Source: Salinicola halophyticus (GTDB taxonomy: Bacteria; Pseudomonadota; Gammaproteobacteria; Pseudomonadales; Halomonadaceae). Taken from it: 64,000 nt of DNA. Positions 46,995-54,754 of the stretch are shown here, in pieces. The position numbers and the translations under genes are program-made. The stretch lies in the NCBI RefSeq assembly GCF_003206695.1, contig NZ_PZJN01000008.1:136999-200998 (forward strand), written 5' to 3'. Each line of letters starts with the position of its first letter. Position 1 is the first letter of the stretch. The notes under the pieces were generated by a model. It saw nothing but the letters and a program-made list of their open reading frames with translations, made no database searches and had not been told where the DNA came from.

Positions 46995-47333
46995 TCCACA
47001 GGATATCTACACAGGAATCCTACATCTATGCTTGGAAAACCCTTTGGCTACCATATATAGTGTTTCTTGTAGGTAACGCGTTGCCTACGAACGGAAAAGG
47101 GCCCCGCTCCGCTGAAAGCTTAGGGCCCTTAAAAGCCAACGGGTCATGGGAACCCGTAGGTGGTAAACAAAAAGGCCTTGAATCAATACGTTAGGTGTTG
47201 TCGCACCAAACTGATTCAAAACCCAATGTTTGCTTACCTATGTACATCCTAGATGAGGCTATCGTTTGACACAATATGCGGCATAAGACGAGAAACGCAT
47301 AAGCGATGGGCTAAATCGATGTATTGGAGTTCC
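46995..47333. other. Noncoding immunity-region segment with four strong hairpins
   Basis: About 340 bp without a recognisable gene. Hairpin 1: near-palindrome GTAGGTAACGCGTTGCCTAC (47069-47088). Hairpin 2: AAGGGCCC (47097-47104) / GGGCCCTT (47123-47130). Hairpin 3: ACGGGT (47139-47144) / ACCCGT (47152-47157). Element 4: outer stem 47156-47169 with 47227-47241, enclosing TTGAATCA (47178-47185) / TGATTCAA (47212-47219) and GTT-A-GGTG (47190-47197) / CACC-A-AAC (47204-47211). It is in the place of a regulatory or exclusion locus between cI and PL. It may encode a structured RNA or the leader of the small gene that follows. Strand is undecided. Confidence 0.6.
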
Positions 47334-47489
47334 ATGACCATCATGAAGGTAATGATAGTCATGAAGACGAAGAAACAACCTGCACCACCTGAAGTACGTC
47401 GCGCAGCCCGGCTAATGAGGAAATGGAGGGATCGCTGTCGCCAGCCTCCTCCTCTCGGTCCTGACGGCCAGCCCAGCCTGTTCGACTAG
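47334..47489 (+). CDS. 51-residue Arg-rich protein with clamp-binding-like C terminus
   Basis: A small protein starting at MTIMKVMIVMKTKK with GGAG seven bases upstream. It has a basic helix EVRRAARLMRKWRDRCRQ and ends GPDGQPSLFD. QPSLF resembles the bacterial sliding-clamp-binding pentapeptide (QxxLF). It has its own terminator 15 bp downstream and lies between cI and PL. It might be a lysogen-expressed replication modulator or an N-like RNA-binding protein. Both are inference. Confidence 0.55.
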   Translation: MTIMKVMIVMKTKKQPAPPEVRRAARLMRKWRDRCRQPPPLGPDGQPSLFD

Positions 47490-47504
47490 GACACAAGCCA
47501 ATGA

Positions 47505-47528
47505 GCCCGCCTTCATGGCGGGTTTTTT
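47505..47528 (+). terminator. Terminator insulating PL
   Basis: Stem CCCGCC (47506-47511) / GGCGGG (47517-47522), loop TTCAT, followed by six T. It stops plus-strand transcription before the PL operators. Confidence 0.88.
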
Positions 47529-47546
47529 GTACCTGCCTCAAAAATA

Positions 47547-47589
47547 ATTACCCCCAGGTATTGACCAATATATTACCCATGGGTAATAG
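47547..47589 (+). promoter_or_regulatory. OL/PL: operators and promoter of the second early operon
   Basis: -35 TTGACC (47561-47566), 17-base spacer, -10 TAATAG (47584-47589). The perfect palindrome ATTACCCATGGGTAAT (47572-47587) overlaps spacer and -10, and a degenerate copy ATTACCCCCAGGTATT is at 47547-47562. Same operator sequence and promoter geometry as PR, so CI should repress both. Confidence 0.85.
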
Positions 47590-47624
47590 TAATCCCACGA
47601 CAACAGAACATCGTGGGTAACGAC

Positions 47625-48038
47625 ATGAACCAGGTCACGCAGGACCACCAGACAATCGAAGCATTCGGCTATCGCTGCCGAGTCGGCCGCCAGGCTGAAG
47701 GCTTCCCCACCATCAAGCAGGCGCACGTCATCGCCGGAATCGCCGCCGGGATGACCCAGAAAGAGATCGCCAAGCTGCGCGGCGTGTCTCCCGCCACCGT
47801 GAAGAGCACCGCCGAGACCCTCTACTTCTGGCTTCATGCCCAGCGCGCCACCGATGCCGTCGCCAAAGCGATGCGCCGCGGCTGGATCGCCCCGCTGCTT
47901 CTGGCTCTCACCGTCAGCGCCATTTCTCCCGATGTTCACTTGCAGCGCCCGCGCTCCAGCGGCACGCGCTACAGCATCAGCCTGACCAAGCTGTCGCGTC
48001 GGCAGGAGTCGTCTGACATCGCAGGAATCGCGGCATGA
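47625..48038 (+). CDS. LuxR-type HTH protein, first gene of the PL operon
   Basis: A 137-residue protein starting at MNQVTQDHQTIEAFGYRCRVGRQ (a GTG at 47613 is possible). HTH: TIKQAHVIAGIAAGMTQKEIAKLRGVSPATVKSTAETLYFWLHAQ, similar to LuxR/GerE C-terminal domains. It is the first gene behind PL and could regulate early transcription. The C-terminal third is basic. Confidence 0.72.
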   Translation: MNQVTQDHQTIEAFGYRCRVGRQAEGFPTIKQAHVIAGIAAGMTQKEIAKLRGVSPATVKSTAETLYFWLHAQRATDAVAKAMRRGWIAPLLLALTVSAISPDVHLQRPRSSGTRYSISLTKLSRRQESSDIAGIAA

Positions 48039-48337
48039 TCGGCGCCACCACCTTCTGCTACCCGGCCCACCAGGTCAGTGCCGCCTACGACGAGCACATC
48101 TGCACCGATGGTGTGCCGGACATCGAAACCAAGTACCTCGCCCGGCCACGGGAGAACGGCACGCCGAGCACCGGATATCGTCCAGGGTTCTACGTGCCGA
48201 GCAATAACCGCCTGATCGTCATTATCGATCGCTGCTACGGCCGCGAGGGCAACGCCAAGGCGTGGATGGCCGACCAGATCCGCATGACCGCTATCACCCG
48301 CAAGCGCCAGAAGGAGAACACGACATGCGCCAACTGA
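48035..48337 (+). CDS. PL operon protein of unknown function
   Basis: A 100-residue protein coupled by ATGA to the previous gene. Contains YRPGFYVPSNNRLIVIIDRCYGREGNAKAWMADQIRMTAITRKRQ. No family recognised. Confidence 0.6.
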   Translation: MIGATTFCYPAHQVSAAYDEHICTDGVPDIETKYLARPRENGTPSTGYRPGFYVPSNNRLIVIIDRCYGREGNAKAWMADQIRMTAITRKRQKENTTCAN

Positions 48338-48609
48338 TCACCAGCCCCCTGGCGGGCGTTGCCAGCGGCGTCATCACGCTGGGCCTGCTCACCGCCGCGT
48401 CCGTTGGTCTCCCCGGACCGAGCGACTACGAGGTGCAGCTGATGCAGCAGGACCGCTACTGCGAAAGCGTCGCGACCTGGAACGCCGAAGCGGCACGCGG
48501 CGTGGCACCCAGCCGCCGCTACGGGCACCCGGATTACGACGGCATCGCCACCGACGTCTGCGCCCCGACGCTCTCACCGGTCGACGGCAGCGCCTACTCC
48601 AGCAACTGA
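48325..48609 (+). CDS. PL operon protein with N-terminal membrane or signal segment
   Basis: A 94-residue protein starting at MRQLITSPLAGVASGVITLGLLTAAS (AAGGAG upstream), overlapping the previous gene by 13 bp. The hydrophobic start is an anchor or signal, and the rest is soluble with YCESVATWNAEAARGVAPSRRYGHPDYDG. Function not known; similar proteins occur in pseudomonad phages. Confidence 0.65.
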   Translation: MRQLITSPLAGVASGVITLGLLTAASVGLPGPSDYEVQLMQQDRYCESVATWNAEAARGVAPSRRYGHPDYDGIATDVCAPTLSPVDGSAYSSN

Positions 48610-48617
48610 ACGACGCA

Positions 48618-48636
48618 GCCGCCAGCGGATGGCGGC
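48618..48636. other. Hairpin after the first PL genes
   Basis: GCCGCC / GGCGGC with a 7-base loop, nine bases past the stop at 48609. No T run. The remainder of the gap to 48852 shows no gene. Confidence 0.4.
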
Positions 48637-48851
48637 CTGTATCCGAGAGCGCCTACCGGGCGCTGCCTGATGCAGTAGCTCTTTAACAACTCGGACCCCA
48701 CGCAGTGCTAGCGGTGCGTTATCCGCTGGCCATCGGAAAAGGCTCCCAATGGCTGTCATGCCTACTCGTTGAGCCGAGAGCGTTTCCCGATGGATGAGGG
48801 CTAACTAGGCCTAAACAGCTAAACGTCATACCTATCCTCAAGACTAAACAA

Positions 48852-49667
48852 TCACAGAACATCCTGATGCAATTCCCCGACTGCCATTGTAATGGCATCC
48901 TTACCTTTGGTGTCGTATCCAGTAGGCCCAAGTAGGAACTCTCCAAATTGAACAATCGAATTTAATTCCACTAAAAAGCTCTCTAGCTTTGAGATGTGAC
49001 GATAAGGTTCATAGTTCTCAAAAAAGATAGGCAGCGAGTCAAACTCTTCAAATAGCATAGGAATCGAAACCTTGGATTGCCTGGGGATAAAGTTGATTAA
49101 CTTCGAAGCACGAGCCATGCGGCATAGCTCATCTTTCAAAAGCTCATTATCAATTTTATCTTTAGCTAACTCCGTCTTGATTCCGATTATTGCAGCATAG
49201 GCCATCCTGACGGGATTCTCGCTACTCATTTCAGAATAACAAATTGTGTAGGACATTGATCTTGGGGAGTTGCCAGGAAATATGCGTCCATAAAGCACAG
49301 AACTATCCATCTCCTTTAGATCGAACTTATTCTCAAGCTGATGACAGAACTTCTCAAACTCTTCCCTATGCTTAAAATAATTTGAAAAGTTGTTATTCAC
49401 GCGCATTTCCTCGATCTGATTTTTAGTTTGATCAGATCGATGCGCCGATGCCACAAGCGCAACGCCTGGAAAAACGAGAGCGACAATACCGATGGGCACT
49501 TTGAAGATACGAAGCAGACCATTTAGGCCATCACTACCCGGGACATAATACAAGGTAGTTGTTAGAACGATATATACACCAACAAACATGGCGCCAAATA
49601 ATGGAGCCGCAAGAGCAATCCAAAAAAGTGGAAGTTGGAATAAAGATCGATTTCGAGTCACACCCAC
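48852..49667 (-). CDS. AT-rich two-span membrane protein inserted in the PL operon (moron)
   Basis: A 271-residue protein. Two N-terminal spans (LPLFWIALAAPLFGAMFVGVYIVL and IVALVFPGVALVASA) and a long cytosolic domain with NNNFSNYFKHREEFEKFCHQLENKF. It is on the minus strand, against the PL operon, and clearly AT-richer than its neighbours. Its layout (two membrane spans plus helical cytosolic sensor or effector) is like membrane effectors of phage-defence systems, but no family was identified. A lysogen-expressed abortive-infection or exclusion role is a hypothesis. Confidence 0.7.
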   Translation of the reverse strand: MGVTRNRSLFQLPLFWIALAAPLFGAMFVGVYIVLTTTLYYVPGSDGLNGLLRIFKVPIGIVALVFPGVALVASAHRSDQTKNQIEEMRVNNNFSNYFKHREEFEKFCHQLENKFDLKEMDSSVLYGRIFPGNSPRSMSYTICYSEMSSENPVRMAYAAIIGIKTELAKDKIDNELLKDELCRMARASKLINFIPRQSKVSIPMLFEEFDSLPIFFENYEPYRHISKLESFLVELNSIVQFGEFLLGPTGYDTKGKDAITMAVGELHQDVL

Positions 49668-49775
49668 CTCAACTATGAATTCATCAGCTTCAATCTTAGC
49701 GAACCATCAGCGCAACAGCGAGCGCCTGACACGCCGGGCACTCGCCTTTGTGCTGCCCGCTATCCGGAGGCAGCC

Positions 49776-50054
49776 ATGCAGGTCTATCTATCCGTGCGAC
49801 GGCATTGCCGCTGCCGAATCTGCGGCGCCCGCCAGACGAAGCCCAGGCATCCAGACGAGTACGTGATCGGCCCCGTGTGCACCAGGTGCGGCCGCCGGAA
49901 CACGCTCCGGATCGACAAGTGGGCGGACTCGAAACCGTGGCGCCGCGATACCTGCCGCTGCGACGGCTACCACGTCCCGCATCGGCGCGGCTCGCTCTGG
50001 TGCTACCACAACCCAGCTTACCCGGTAGACGAAGACCGCCGGCTGTTTGCCTGA
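49776..50054 (+). CDS. Small zinc-finger protein
   Basis: A 92-residue protein starting at MQVYLSVRRH (GGAGG upstream). Cysteine pairs CRCRICGA, CTRCGRRN, and CRCDGYHVPHRRGSLWCYHN could hold two zinc ions. The basic, Arg-rich sequence suggests nucleic-acid binding. Confidence 0.68.
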   Translation: MQVYLSVRRHCRCRICGARQTKPRHPDEYVIGPVCTRCGRRNTLRIDKWADSKPWRRDTCRCDGYHVPHRRGSLWCYHNPAYPVDEDRRLFA

Positions 50055-50064
50055 GGAGGCCGAG

Positions 50065-50352
50065 ATGACCGAAGCCACGAAAGACAGCGACCTGAATATC
50101 AGCGCGGATGCAGAAGCCCTTCTTATTTCGATTGGGGTTGATGCACTAAGGCAAGCCTGCGAGACGGGGCGCTCCTACGGTCTATGTGCCGTCAAAGTCA
50201 CGAATGAAAAAGCTTTCCTCAAAGGCCTGGTGCAGCAACTGAAGCACGAGGATGAAGACGGATCGACTCCGGTGCATCACCTCTTCGACCAGGCCGTAAC
50301 GCAGATGCTCGAAGACGGTGACGAGGGAATCGAAGAAGAAGAGGACGACTGA
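50065..50352 (+). CDS. Acidic early phage protein
   Basis: A 95-residue protein starting at MTEATKDSDLNISADAEALLISIGVDALRQ, ending in a strongly acidic tail (EDGDEGIEEEEDD). Good ribosome site GGAGG. Acidic small proteins next to recombination genes may mimic DNA or inhibit nucleases, but there is no proof here. Confidence 0.62.
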   Translation: MTEATKDSDLNISADAEALLISIGVDALRQACETGRSYGLCAVKVTNEKAFLKGLVQQLKHEDEDGSTPVHHLFDQAVTQMLEDGDEGIEEEEDD

Positions 50353-50353
50353 C

Positions 50354-51289
50354 ATGTGGTTCAAACACCTTCACCTTTACCGCCAGCACGACGCCGAGGC
50401 GATCGCGCTCGAAGACCTCGAAGCCGCCCTGGCCGAGTTCGCCTTCCGCCCCGTATCGCCACGAGAGGCGCGCCGCGTCGGCTGGACCACTCCTGCCGGC
50501 AAACGCAGCACGGTCCGCGTCCACGAAATCCAAGGCCACCGCCTCATTGCCATGCTGCGCCAGGAGCGATTGCTCCCCGCCGCGGTGGTCAACGAGGAAG
50601 TGGCCGAGCGCGCCGAGGCCCGCGAGCTTGCCGAATGCCAGCCGCTATCCCGCCGGGAGCGCCAGCTACTCAAGGAGCAGGTGCTCGAGGAACTGCTGCC
50701 CCAGGCATTCACCCGGTCGCAGCGTGTCGAGCTCTGGTGGGACACCACCCGCAACCTGATCGGCATCAACGCCTCCAGCCGCAAGCGCGCCGAGGAAGTG
50801 CTCGACCTGCTCCGCCAGACGCTGGTCTCGCTCAAGGTCACACCGCTGGCCACCAAGACGCCGCCAGGGCGAGGCATGACAGCCTGGCTATCCGATCCCG
50901 GTCAACGCCCCGCCAGCCTGCTGCTGGGCGACCGGGTCGAGCTGCGCGCCGCCGAGGACGACGGCGTGATCGGCGCCCGCGCCGTCGACCTCGACAGCGA
51001 AGAGATGCAGAGCCTGCTCGAAGGTGGCCGCCAGGTCAGCCGCTTGAGCCTGGGCAGCGAAGGCCAGCTGCGCGCCGTGCTGCATGACGACCTCGCGCTC
51101 AAGTCCCTCCAGTTCGACGACGCCCTACTCGACGAAGCCAGCCAGACCGACGACGGCGACGACCCGGTGGTCAGCCTCGAAACCGACTTCGCGCTGATGA
51201 CCGCCGCTCTCGGCACCTTCACCGACCAGCTCGTCGAGTGGCTGGGCGGCGAGGCCGACCCGCACGCGCCGACGGAGATGACACCATGA
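50354..51289 (+). CDS. rdgC: Recombination-associated protein RdgC
   Basis: A 311-residue RdgC starting at MWFKHLHLYRQ, close to the 303 residues of E. coli RdgC. Typical are the N-terminal WFK motif, GWTTPAGKRSTVRVHEIQGHRLIAMLRQERLLPA (VNEEV), LWWDTTRNLIGINASSRKRAEEVLDLLR and the C-terminal ELGTFTDQLVEWLGGE. RdgC forms a ring on DNA and limits RecA. On phages it may protect recombination intermediates (inference). Confidence 0.9.
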   Translation: MWFKHLHLYRQHDAEAIALEDLEAALAEFAFRPVSPREARRVGWTTPAGKRSTVRVHEIQGHRLIAMLRQERLLPAAVVNEEVAERAEARELAECQPLSRRERQLLKEQVLEELLPQAFTRSQRVELWWDTTRNLIGINASSRKRAEEVLDLLRQTLVSLKVTPLATKTPPGRGMTAWLSDPGQRPASLLLGDRVELRAAEDDGVIGARAVDLDSEEMQSLLEGGRQVSRLSLGSEGQLRAVLHDDLALKSLQFDDALLDEASQTDDGDDPVVSLETDFALMTAALGTFTDQLVEWLGGEADPHAPTEMTP

Positions 51290-51528
51290 ACATCACCGTC
51301 TACAGCGGGCCTTTTTGCCAGGCCTGTGCTGCCACCAAAAGAGCCATGGACAAGGCTGGCATCGAGTACAGCACATGGACCACCGGAGAATCCCAACGCG
51401 AGCGCTTCCGTGCCGTCGGCCACCGGTCACTGCCGGTGGTCGTCGTCACCAATGACGCCGGCGAGAAGCTCGACGAGTGGCACGGGTTCCGGCCGGACAA
51501 GATCAACGCCCTGGAGGTGCCGTCATGA
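51286..51528 (+). CDS. Glutaredoxin/NrdH-like redox protein
   Basis: An 80-residue thioredoxin-fold protein: MNITVYSGPFCQACAATKRAMDKAGIEY with the redox pair CQAC, then the cis-proline segment RSLPVVVV and a terminal GFRPDKINAL. NrdH-type proteins reduce ribonucleotide reductase. Start overlaps the rdgC stop (ATGA). Confidence 0.88.
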   Translation: MNITVYSGPFCQACAATKRAMDKAGIEYSTWTTGESQRERFRAVGHRSLPVVVVTNDAGEKLDEWHGFRPDKINALEVPS

Positions 51529-51818
51529 ATGGGACCGTCATCAAGCACCCGCTCACCGGCGAGCAGACAACCCTCTCAGCGCTGGCCAGCTTCTCGGGCA
51601 TCTCCAAGGAAACGCTCCGGTACCGACACGACACCCTGGGCCAGCGCGGCCCGGAGCTGATCGAACCGCCAACCGGCAACCACTACACGAGGACGCGAGC
51701 TACCACCCGCGCCGATCACGTCCGAAAGTTCCAGCGCGACGTCAACGAGTGGCTGGCCTCTCCGGCTGGCCGCCTCTCCACCCACCTGTTCCGTGACTTC
51801 CGCCGAGGTGCTGCATGA
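51525..51818 (+). CDS. Small HTH-like phage protein
   Basis: A 97-residue protein coupled by ATGA to both neighbours. SALASFSGISKETLRYRHDTLGQRGPELIEPPTG looks like a helix-turn-helix. Probably DNA binding. No family recognised. Confidence 0.62.
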   Translation: MNGTVIKHPLTGEQTTLSALASFSGISKETLRYRHDTLGQRGPELIEPPTGNHYTRTRATTRADHVRKFQRDVNEWLASPAGRLSTHLFRDFRRGAA

Positions 51819-53422
51819 GCAATATGAATCTGTGCTTCGGTCACGAGCTGGTGATCGACAACTTCGCCGGCGGCGGCGGTGCCAGCGAAGGCATCGAGCA
51901 GGCGTTGGGGCGGCCGGTCGATCTCGCCATTAATCACGATGCCGCGGCCATTGCCACGCACACCGCCAACCACCCCGGCACCGATCATTCCGTCGCCGAT
52001 GTCTGGGACATCAACCCGGATGAAGCAACAAAGGGCCAGCCGGTCGGTCTGGCCTGGTTCTCACCAGACTGCCGGCATCACTCGAAGGCCAAGGGCGGGC
52101 GACCCGTCAGCAAGAGCGTGCGTGGCCTGGCATGGGTGTCCGTACGCTGGGCGGCACGGGTAAAGCCTCGCGTCATCATTCTGGAGAACGTCGAGGAGTT
52201 CCTCGACTGGGGGCCACTGATCAAGAACGCTGCTGGCCAACTGGTACCGGACCCAGCACGCAAGGGGCAGACGTTCCGCGGGTTCGTCCGCGCGCTCAAA
52301 CGCCACGGCTACGACGTCGACTGGCGAATCCTCCGAGCCTGCGACTACGGCACGCCAACGATCCGGAAGCGCCTGTTCCTGATCGCTCGACGAGACGGCC
52401 GGTCGATCAGCTGGCCGAAGCCAACGCACGGCGACCCGAAGTCACCAGCGGTACAGCGTGGCAAGCTGCCCGCCTATCGCACCGCTGCCGAATGCATCGA
52501 CTGGTCGATCCCCTGCCCAAGTATTTTCGGGCGTAAGCGCGAGCTGGCAGAGAACACCATGAAGCGCATCGCCAAAGGTGTCATGCGATATGTGATCGAA
52601 AGCGGCGACCCGTTTATCGTGCCAATCGCCAACTACGGAGCCGGGGCGGTCCACGCTCATGACAGCCGGGAGCCGTTGCGAACAGTCACAGCCTGGCCGA
52701 AAGGTGGCAGCTTTGCGGTAGTCGCGCCCAGCATCACCAAGTTTCGCAGCGGCGCGGTCGGTCATCGAATGGACGAACCGATGCACACGGTAACGGCAAA
52801 CGCCAACGTGTCACGGCCCGGCGTCAACCCGGGCGGCTGCGCACCGATTGGCGTTGTCTCGGCCTTCCTGGCCAAGCACTTCACCGGCGTCGTCGGCGAC
52901 AGCCTGACCAATCCGGTACCGACGATCACCGCCACCGATCACAACGCCCTGGTGGCCGCCAGCATGGTCAACCTCAAGGGCAGCGAGCGCGGCGGTCGGG
53001 ACGTCCGCGAGCCGATGCCCACCGTCTGCGCCGGTGGCACCCACGCGGCAGCCGTGGCTGCCTTCCTGGCGCCCTACTACGGCAGCGGATCAGGCGAGAC
53101 AGGGCGAGACCTCAATGCCCCGGCGCCGACGGTTACGACTAAAGACCGATTTCAGCTGGTGACAGTGACCATCGACGGCGAGCAGTACGTCATCACCGAT
53201 ATCGGTATGCGCATGCTGCAGCCGCACGAACTGGCAGCCGCCCAAGGATTCCCCGACCACTACCGATTCGGAGAGATGGACGGCCGCGCGGTACCGAAAC
53301 ACACCCAGGTGCGTCTGATCGGCAACAGCGTCTGCCCGCCACTCGCCCGCGCGCTGGTCGAAGCCAACTTCACCCACGAACGCAAATTCATGCCGGCGCC
53401 CGCCGAGACGGTCGCGGCGTAA
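51815..53422 (+). CDS. C5-cytosine DNA methyltransferase
   Basis: A 535-residue phage-type C5 methyltransferase. SAM motif I is IDNFAGGGGASEGIEQAL. The nucleophile lies in motif IV WFSPDCRHHSKAKGG, where an Asp separates Pro and Cys (usual motif PC). Motif VI is ILENVEEF and motif VIII is IRKRLFLIARR. The C-terminal half has five repeated blocks of the form EPxxTVTA (for example EPLRTVTAW, EPMHTVTAN, NPVPTITATDH, EPMPTVCAGGTH, APAPTVTTKDR), apparently a repeated target-recognition fold. It closes with GMRMLQPHELAAAQGFPDHY and GNSVCPP (motifs IX-X). No partner restriction enzyme is nearby, so it probably protects phage DNA from host restriction. Confidence 0.92.
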   Translation: MSNMNLCFGHELVIDNFAGGGGASEGIEQALGRPVDLAINHDAAAIATHTANHPGTDHSVADVWDINPDEATKGQPVGLAWFSPDCRHHSKAKGGRPVSKSVRGLAWVSVRWAARVKPRVIILENVEEFLDWGPLIKNAAGQLVPDPARKGQTFRGFVRALKRHGYDVDWRILRACDYGTPTIRKRLFLIARRDGRSISWPKPTHGDPKSPAVQRGKLPAYRTAAECIDWSIPCPSIFGRKRELAENTMKRIAKGVMRYVIESGDPFIVPIANYGAGAVHAHDSREPLRTVTAWPKGGSFAVVAPSITKFRSGAVGHRMDEPMHTVTANANVSRPGVNPGGCAPIGVVSAFLAKHFTGVVGDSLTNPVPTITATDHNALVAASMVNLKGSERGGRDVREPMPTVCAGGTHAAAVAAFLAPYYGSGSGETGRDLNAPAPTVTTKDRFQLVTVTIDGEQYVITDIGMRMLQPHELAAAQGFPDHYRFGEMDGRAVPKHTQVRLIGNSVCPPLARALVEANFTHERKFMPAPAETVAA

Positions 53423-53431
53423 GGAGGCCCA

Positions 53432-53953
53432 ATGGATCACTCAGAACTGTGCCTGCGCGCAGAGAAATGGCTTCGAAACGCCATCGGATGCGGAGTCACA
53501 TTCGATGATCGATTCCAGGCAGCCACTCACAACGGCGAACAACCCGATGCCATTGGATGGAGAGATGGACTGTCGTTCCTCGTTGAAGTGAAGGTGAGCC
53601 GAGCTGATTTTCTCGCCGATCGGAAGAAGAGGTTTAGAAACGATCCAACACTTGGCATGGGCGACTGGCGTTTCTATCTGTGTCCGCCAGGCATGATCCT
53701 GCCGAGCGAGCTACCCGAAGGCTGGGGCCTGCTGTACTGCCACGACAAGAAGGTCGAGAAGGTTCACGGCGTGCCAAACAACACTCAGTACTGGATGGGG
53801 CGGCCATTCAACGGCAACAAACTGCCCGAGATGCAACTCATGTACTCCGCACTACGCCGGCTCAAGCTGCGCGGGCGCTTCCACGAGATCTACTACCCGC
53901 TGCATGCAACAGGAACTGAGCAGCTCGCCACCGCCGAGGGCGCCGATGGCTAA
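53432..53953 (+). CDS. MmcB-like PD-(D/E)XK nuclease
   Basis: A 173-residue protein. The catalytic core is visible as QPDAIGWRDGLSFLVEVKVSRADFLADRKKRFR: Asp39, Glu52 and Lys54 make the D...ExK motif. It resembles MmcB-type DNA repair nucleases common in phages of alpha- and gammaproteobacteria. Confidence 0.82.
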   Translation: MDHSELCLRAEKWLRNAIGCGVTFDDRFQAATHNGEQPDAIGWRDGLSFLVEVKVSRADFLADRKKRFRNDPTLGMGDWRFYLCPPGMILPSELPEGWGLLYCHDKKVEKVHGVPNNTQYWMGRPFNGNKLPEMQLMYSALRRLKLRGRFHEIYYPLHATGTEQLATAEGADG

Positions 53954-54296
53954 GTCCAAGCCGCTCCACTGGCAAGAGCCGGAGACAATCAACTGCCCTC
54001 AGTGCAACGGATCCGGCGAGTTCCGCGGCATGTTCTCGTCGGGGCCGTGCGCCATGTGTGACGGCACCGGCCTGGTCGGCGAAGACGGCGAGGCGCTGCC
54101 ACCTCACGAGATCCAACCGATACTGCGCCGACAACGTGACCGGCTCGCGCAAGAACTCGAAGGCGCCCGCCAGCATTACCGCCAGCTACTGCATACACCC
54201 GGGGTGCGAGAAGCGCTCGCCGCCGAGCAGGAACGACAGCAAGAGCGGCAGCGTGACGAAGACATGGCGCACCGCAAGCGCCTGAGAGGAGGTTGA
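53946..54296 (+). CDS. DnaJ-type zinc-finger protein
   Basis: A 116-residue protein starting at MAKSKPLHW. INCPQCNGSGEFRGMFSSGPCAMCDGTGLV is a DnaJ-like CxxCxGxG pair. A long charged helix (LRRQRDRLAQELEGARQHYRQLL) follows. Function not known. Confidence 0.7.
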   Translation: MAKSKPLHWQEPETINCPQCNGSGEFRGMFSSGPCAMCDGTGLVGEDGEALPPHEIQPILRRQRDRLAQELEGARQHYRQLLHTPGVREALAAEQERQQERQRDEDMAHRKRLRGG

Positions 54297-54297
54297 G

Positions 54298-54561
54298 ATG
54301 GGACAAGCACAACGTAACGATAACCAGAGCTGGCTCGACCCGAAGTTCGTGCAGATATCGCGAACGGAGGCCGCGCGGATCATTGGGCGCAGCCCTACCG
54401 AGTTCGATCGGCTGCGGAAAGTCGACGCGGATTGCCCGAAGGGTTTCAAGGATGGAGTCGATCGAAGCGCACGAGTACGGTTTCGATTATCCGACGTTTA
54501 CCGCTACAGTGGGATATTGATGGCTCGAGCCGAAGAAGCCGAAAGCCAGGACCAGCGATGA
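54298..54561 (+). CDS. Excisionase/AlpA-like DNA-binding protein
   Basis: An 87-residue protein with FVQISRTEAARIIGRSPTEFDRLRKVDADCPKGFKDGVDRSARVRFRLSDVYRY, the MerR/AlpA-like winged helix of excisionases. It is the last gene before attR, only 107 bp away, and is repressed with the PL operon, as expected for xis. Confidence 0.75.
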   Translation: MGQAQRNDNQSWLDPKFVQISRTEAARIIGRSPTEFDRLRKVDADCPKGFKDGVDRSARVRFRLSDVYRYSGILMARAEEAESQDQR

Positions 54562-54598
54562 TGGCGTCCGGCCGGCGAAGCGAGACAGCAGCGTCGGC

Positions 54599-54623
54599 CT
54601 TGTACACGAGCGTGTACACCGAA
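54599..54623. repeat. TGTACAC repeat pair next to attR
   Basis: TGTACAC, five bases, TGTACAC followed by CGAA, matching 5142-5166 near attL at most positions. Possible integrase/excisionase arm sites on the other side of the prophage. Confidence 0.5.
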
Positions 54624-54667
54624 CCGGGATAAGCCGCCTAACAGATTGATATCTATAGTCGGTTTGT

Positions 54668-54686
54668 GTCTCCCCATCCGCACCAA
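54668..54686. repeat. attR core, 19-bp direct repeat with attL
   Basis: Exact copy of 5015-5033. It contains only the tRNA 3' end, so no second tRNA is present. Confidence 0.93.
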
Positions 54687-54726
54687 GGCAGCTTTCTTAT
54701 CTCCCCTGAGCAGTTTCCCCAGCACC

Positions 54727-54754
54727 AAAAAGTCCGCAGCATCGCGGCTTTCTT
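54727..54754 (+). terminator. Displaced native terminator of tRNA-Leu
   Basis: Hairpin AAAG-t-CCGC (54729-54737) / GCGG-CTTT (54744-54751), then CTT. It lies at the same distance past attR as the prophage terminator past attL and shares flanking sequence with it. It probably ended the tRNA transcript before integration. The remaining bases up to 54941 show no gene. Confidence 0.6.

Noticed and set aside
47069-47241. Phage-encoded tRNA among the hairpins
   Set aside because: The stems do not form a cloverleaf: no T-arm consensus GTTCGA and no acceptor end with CCA were found.
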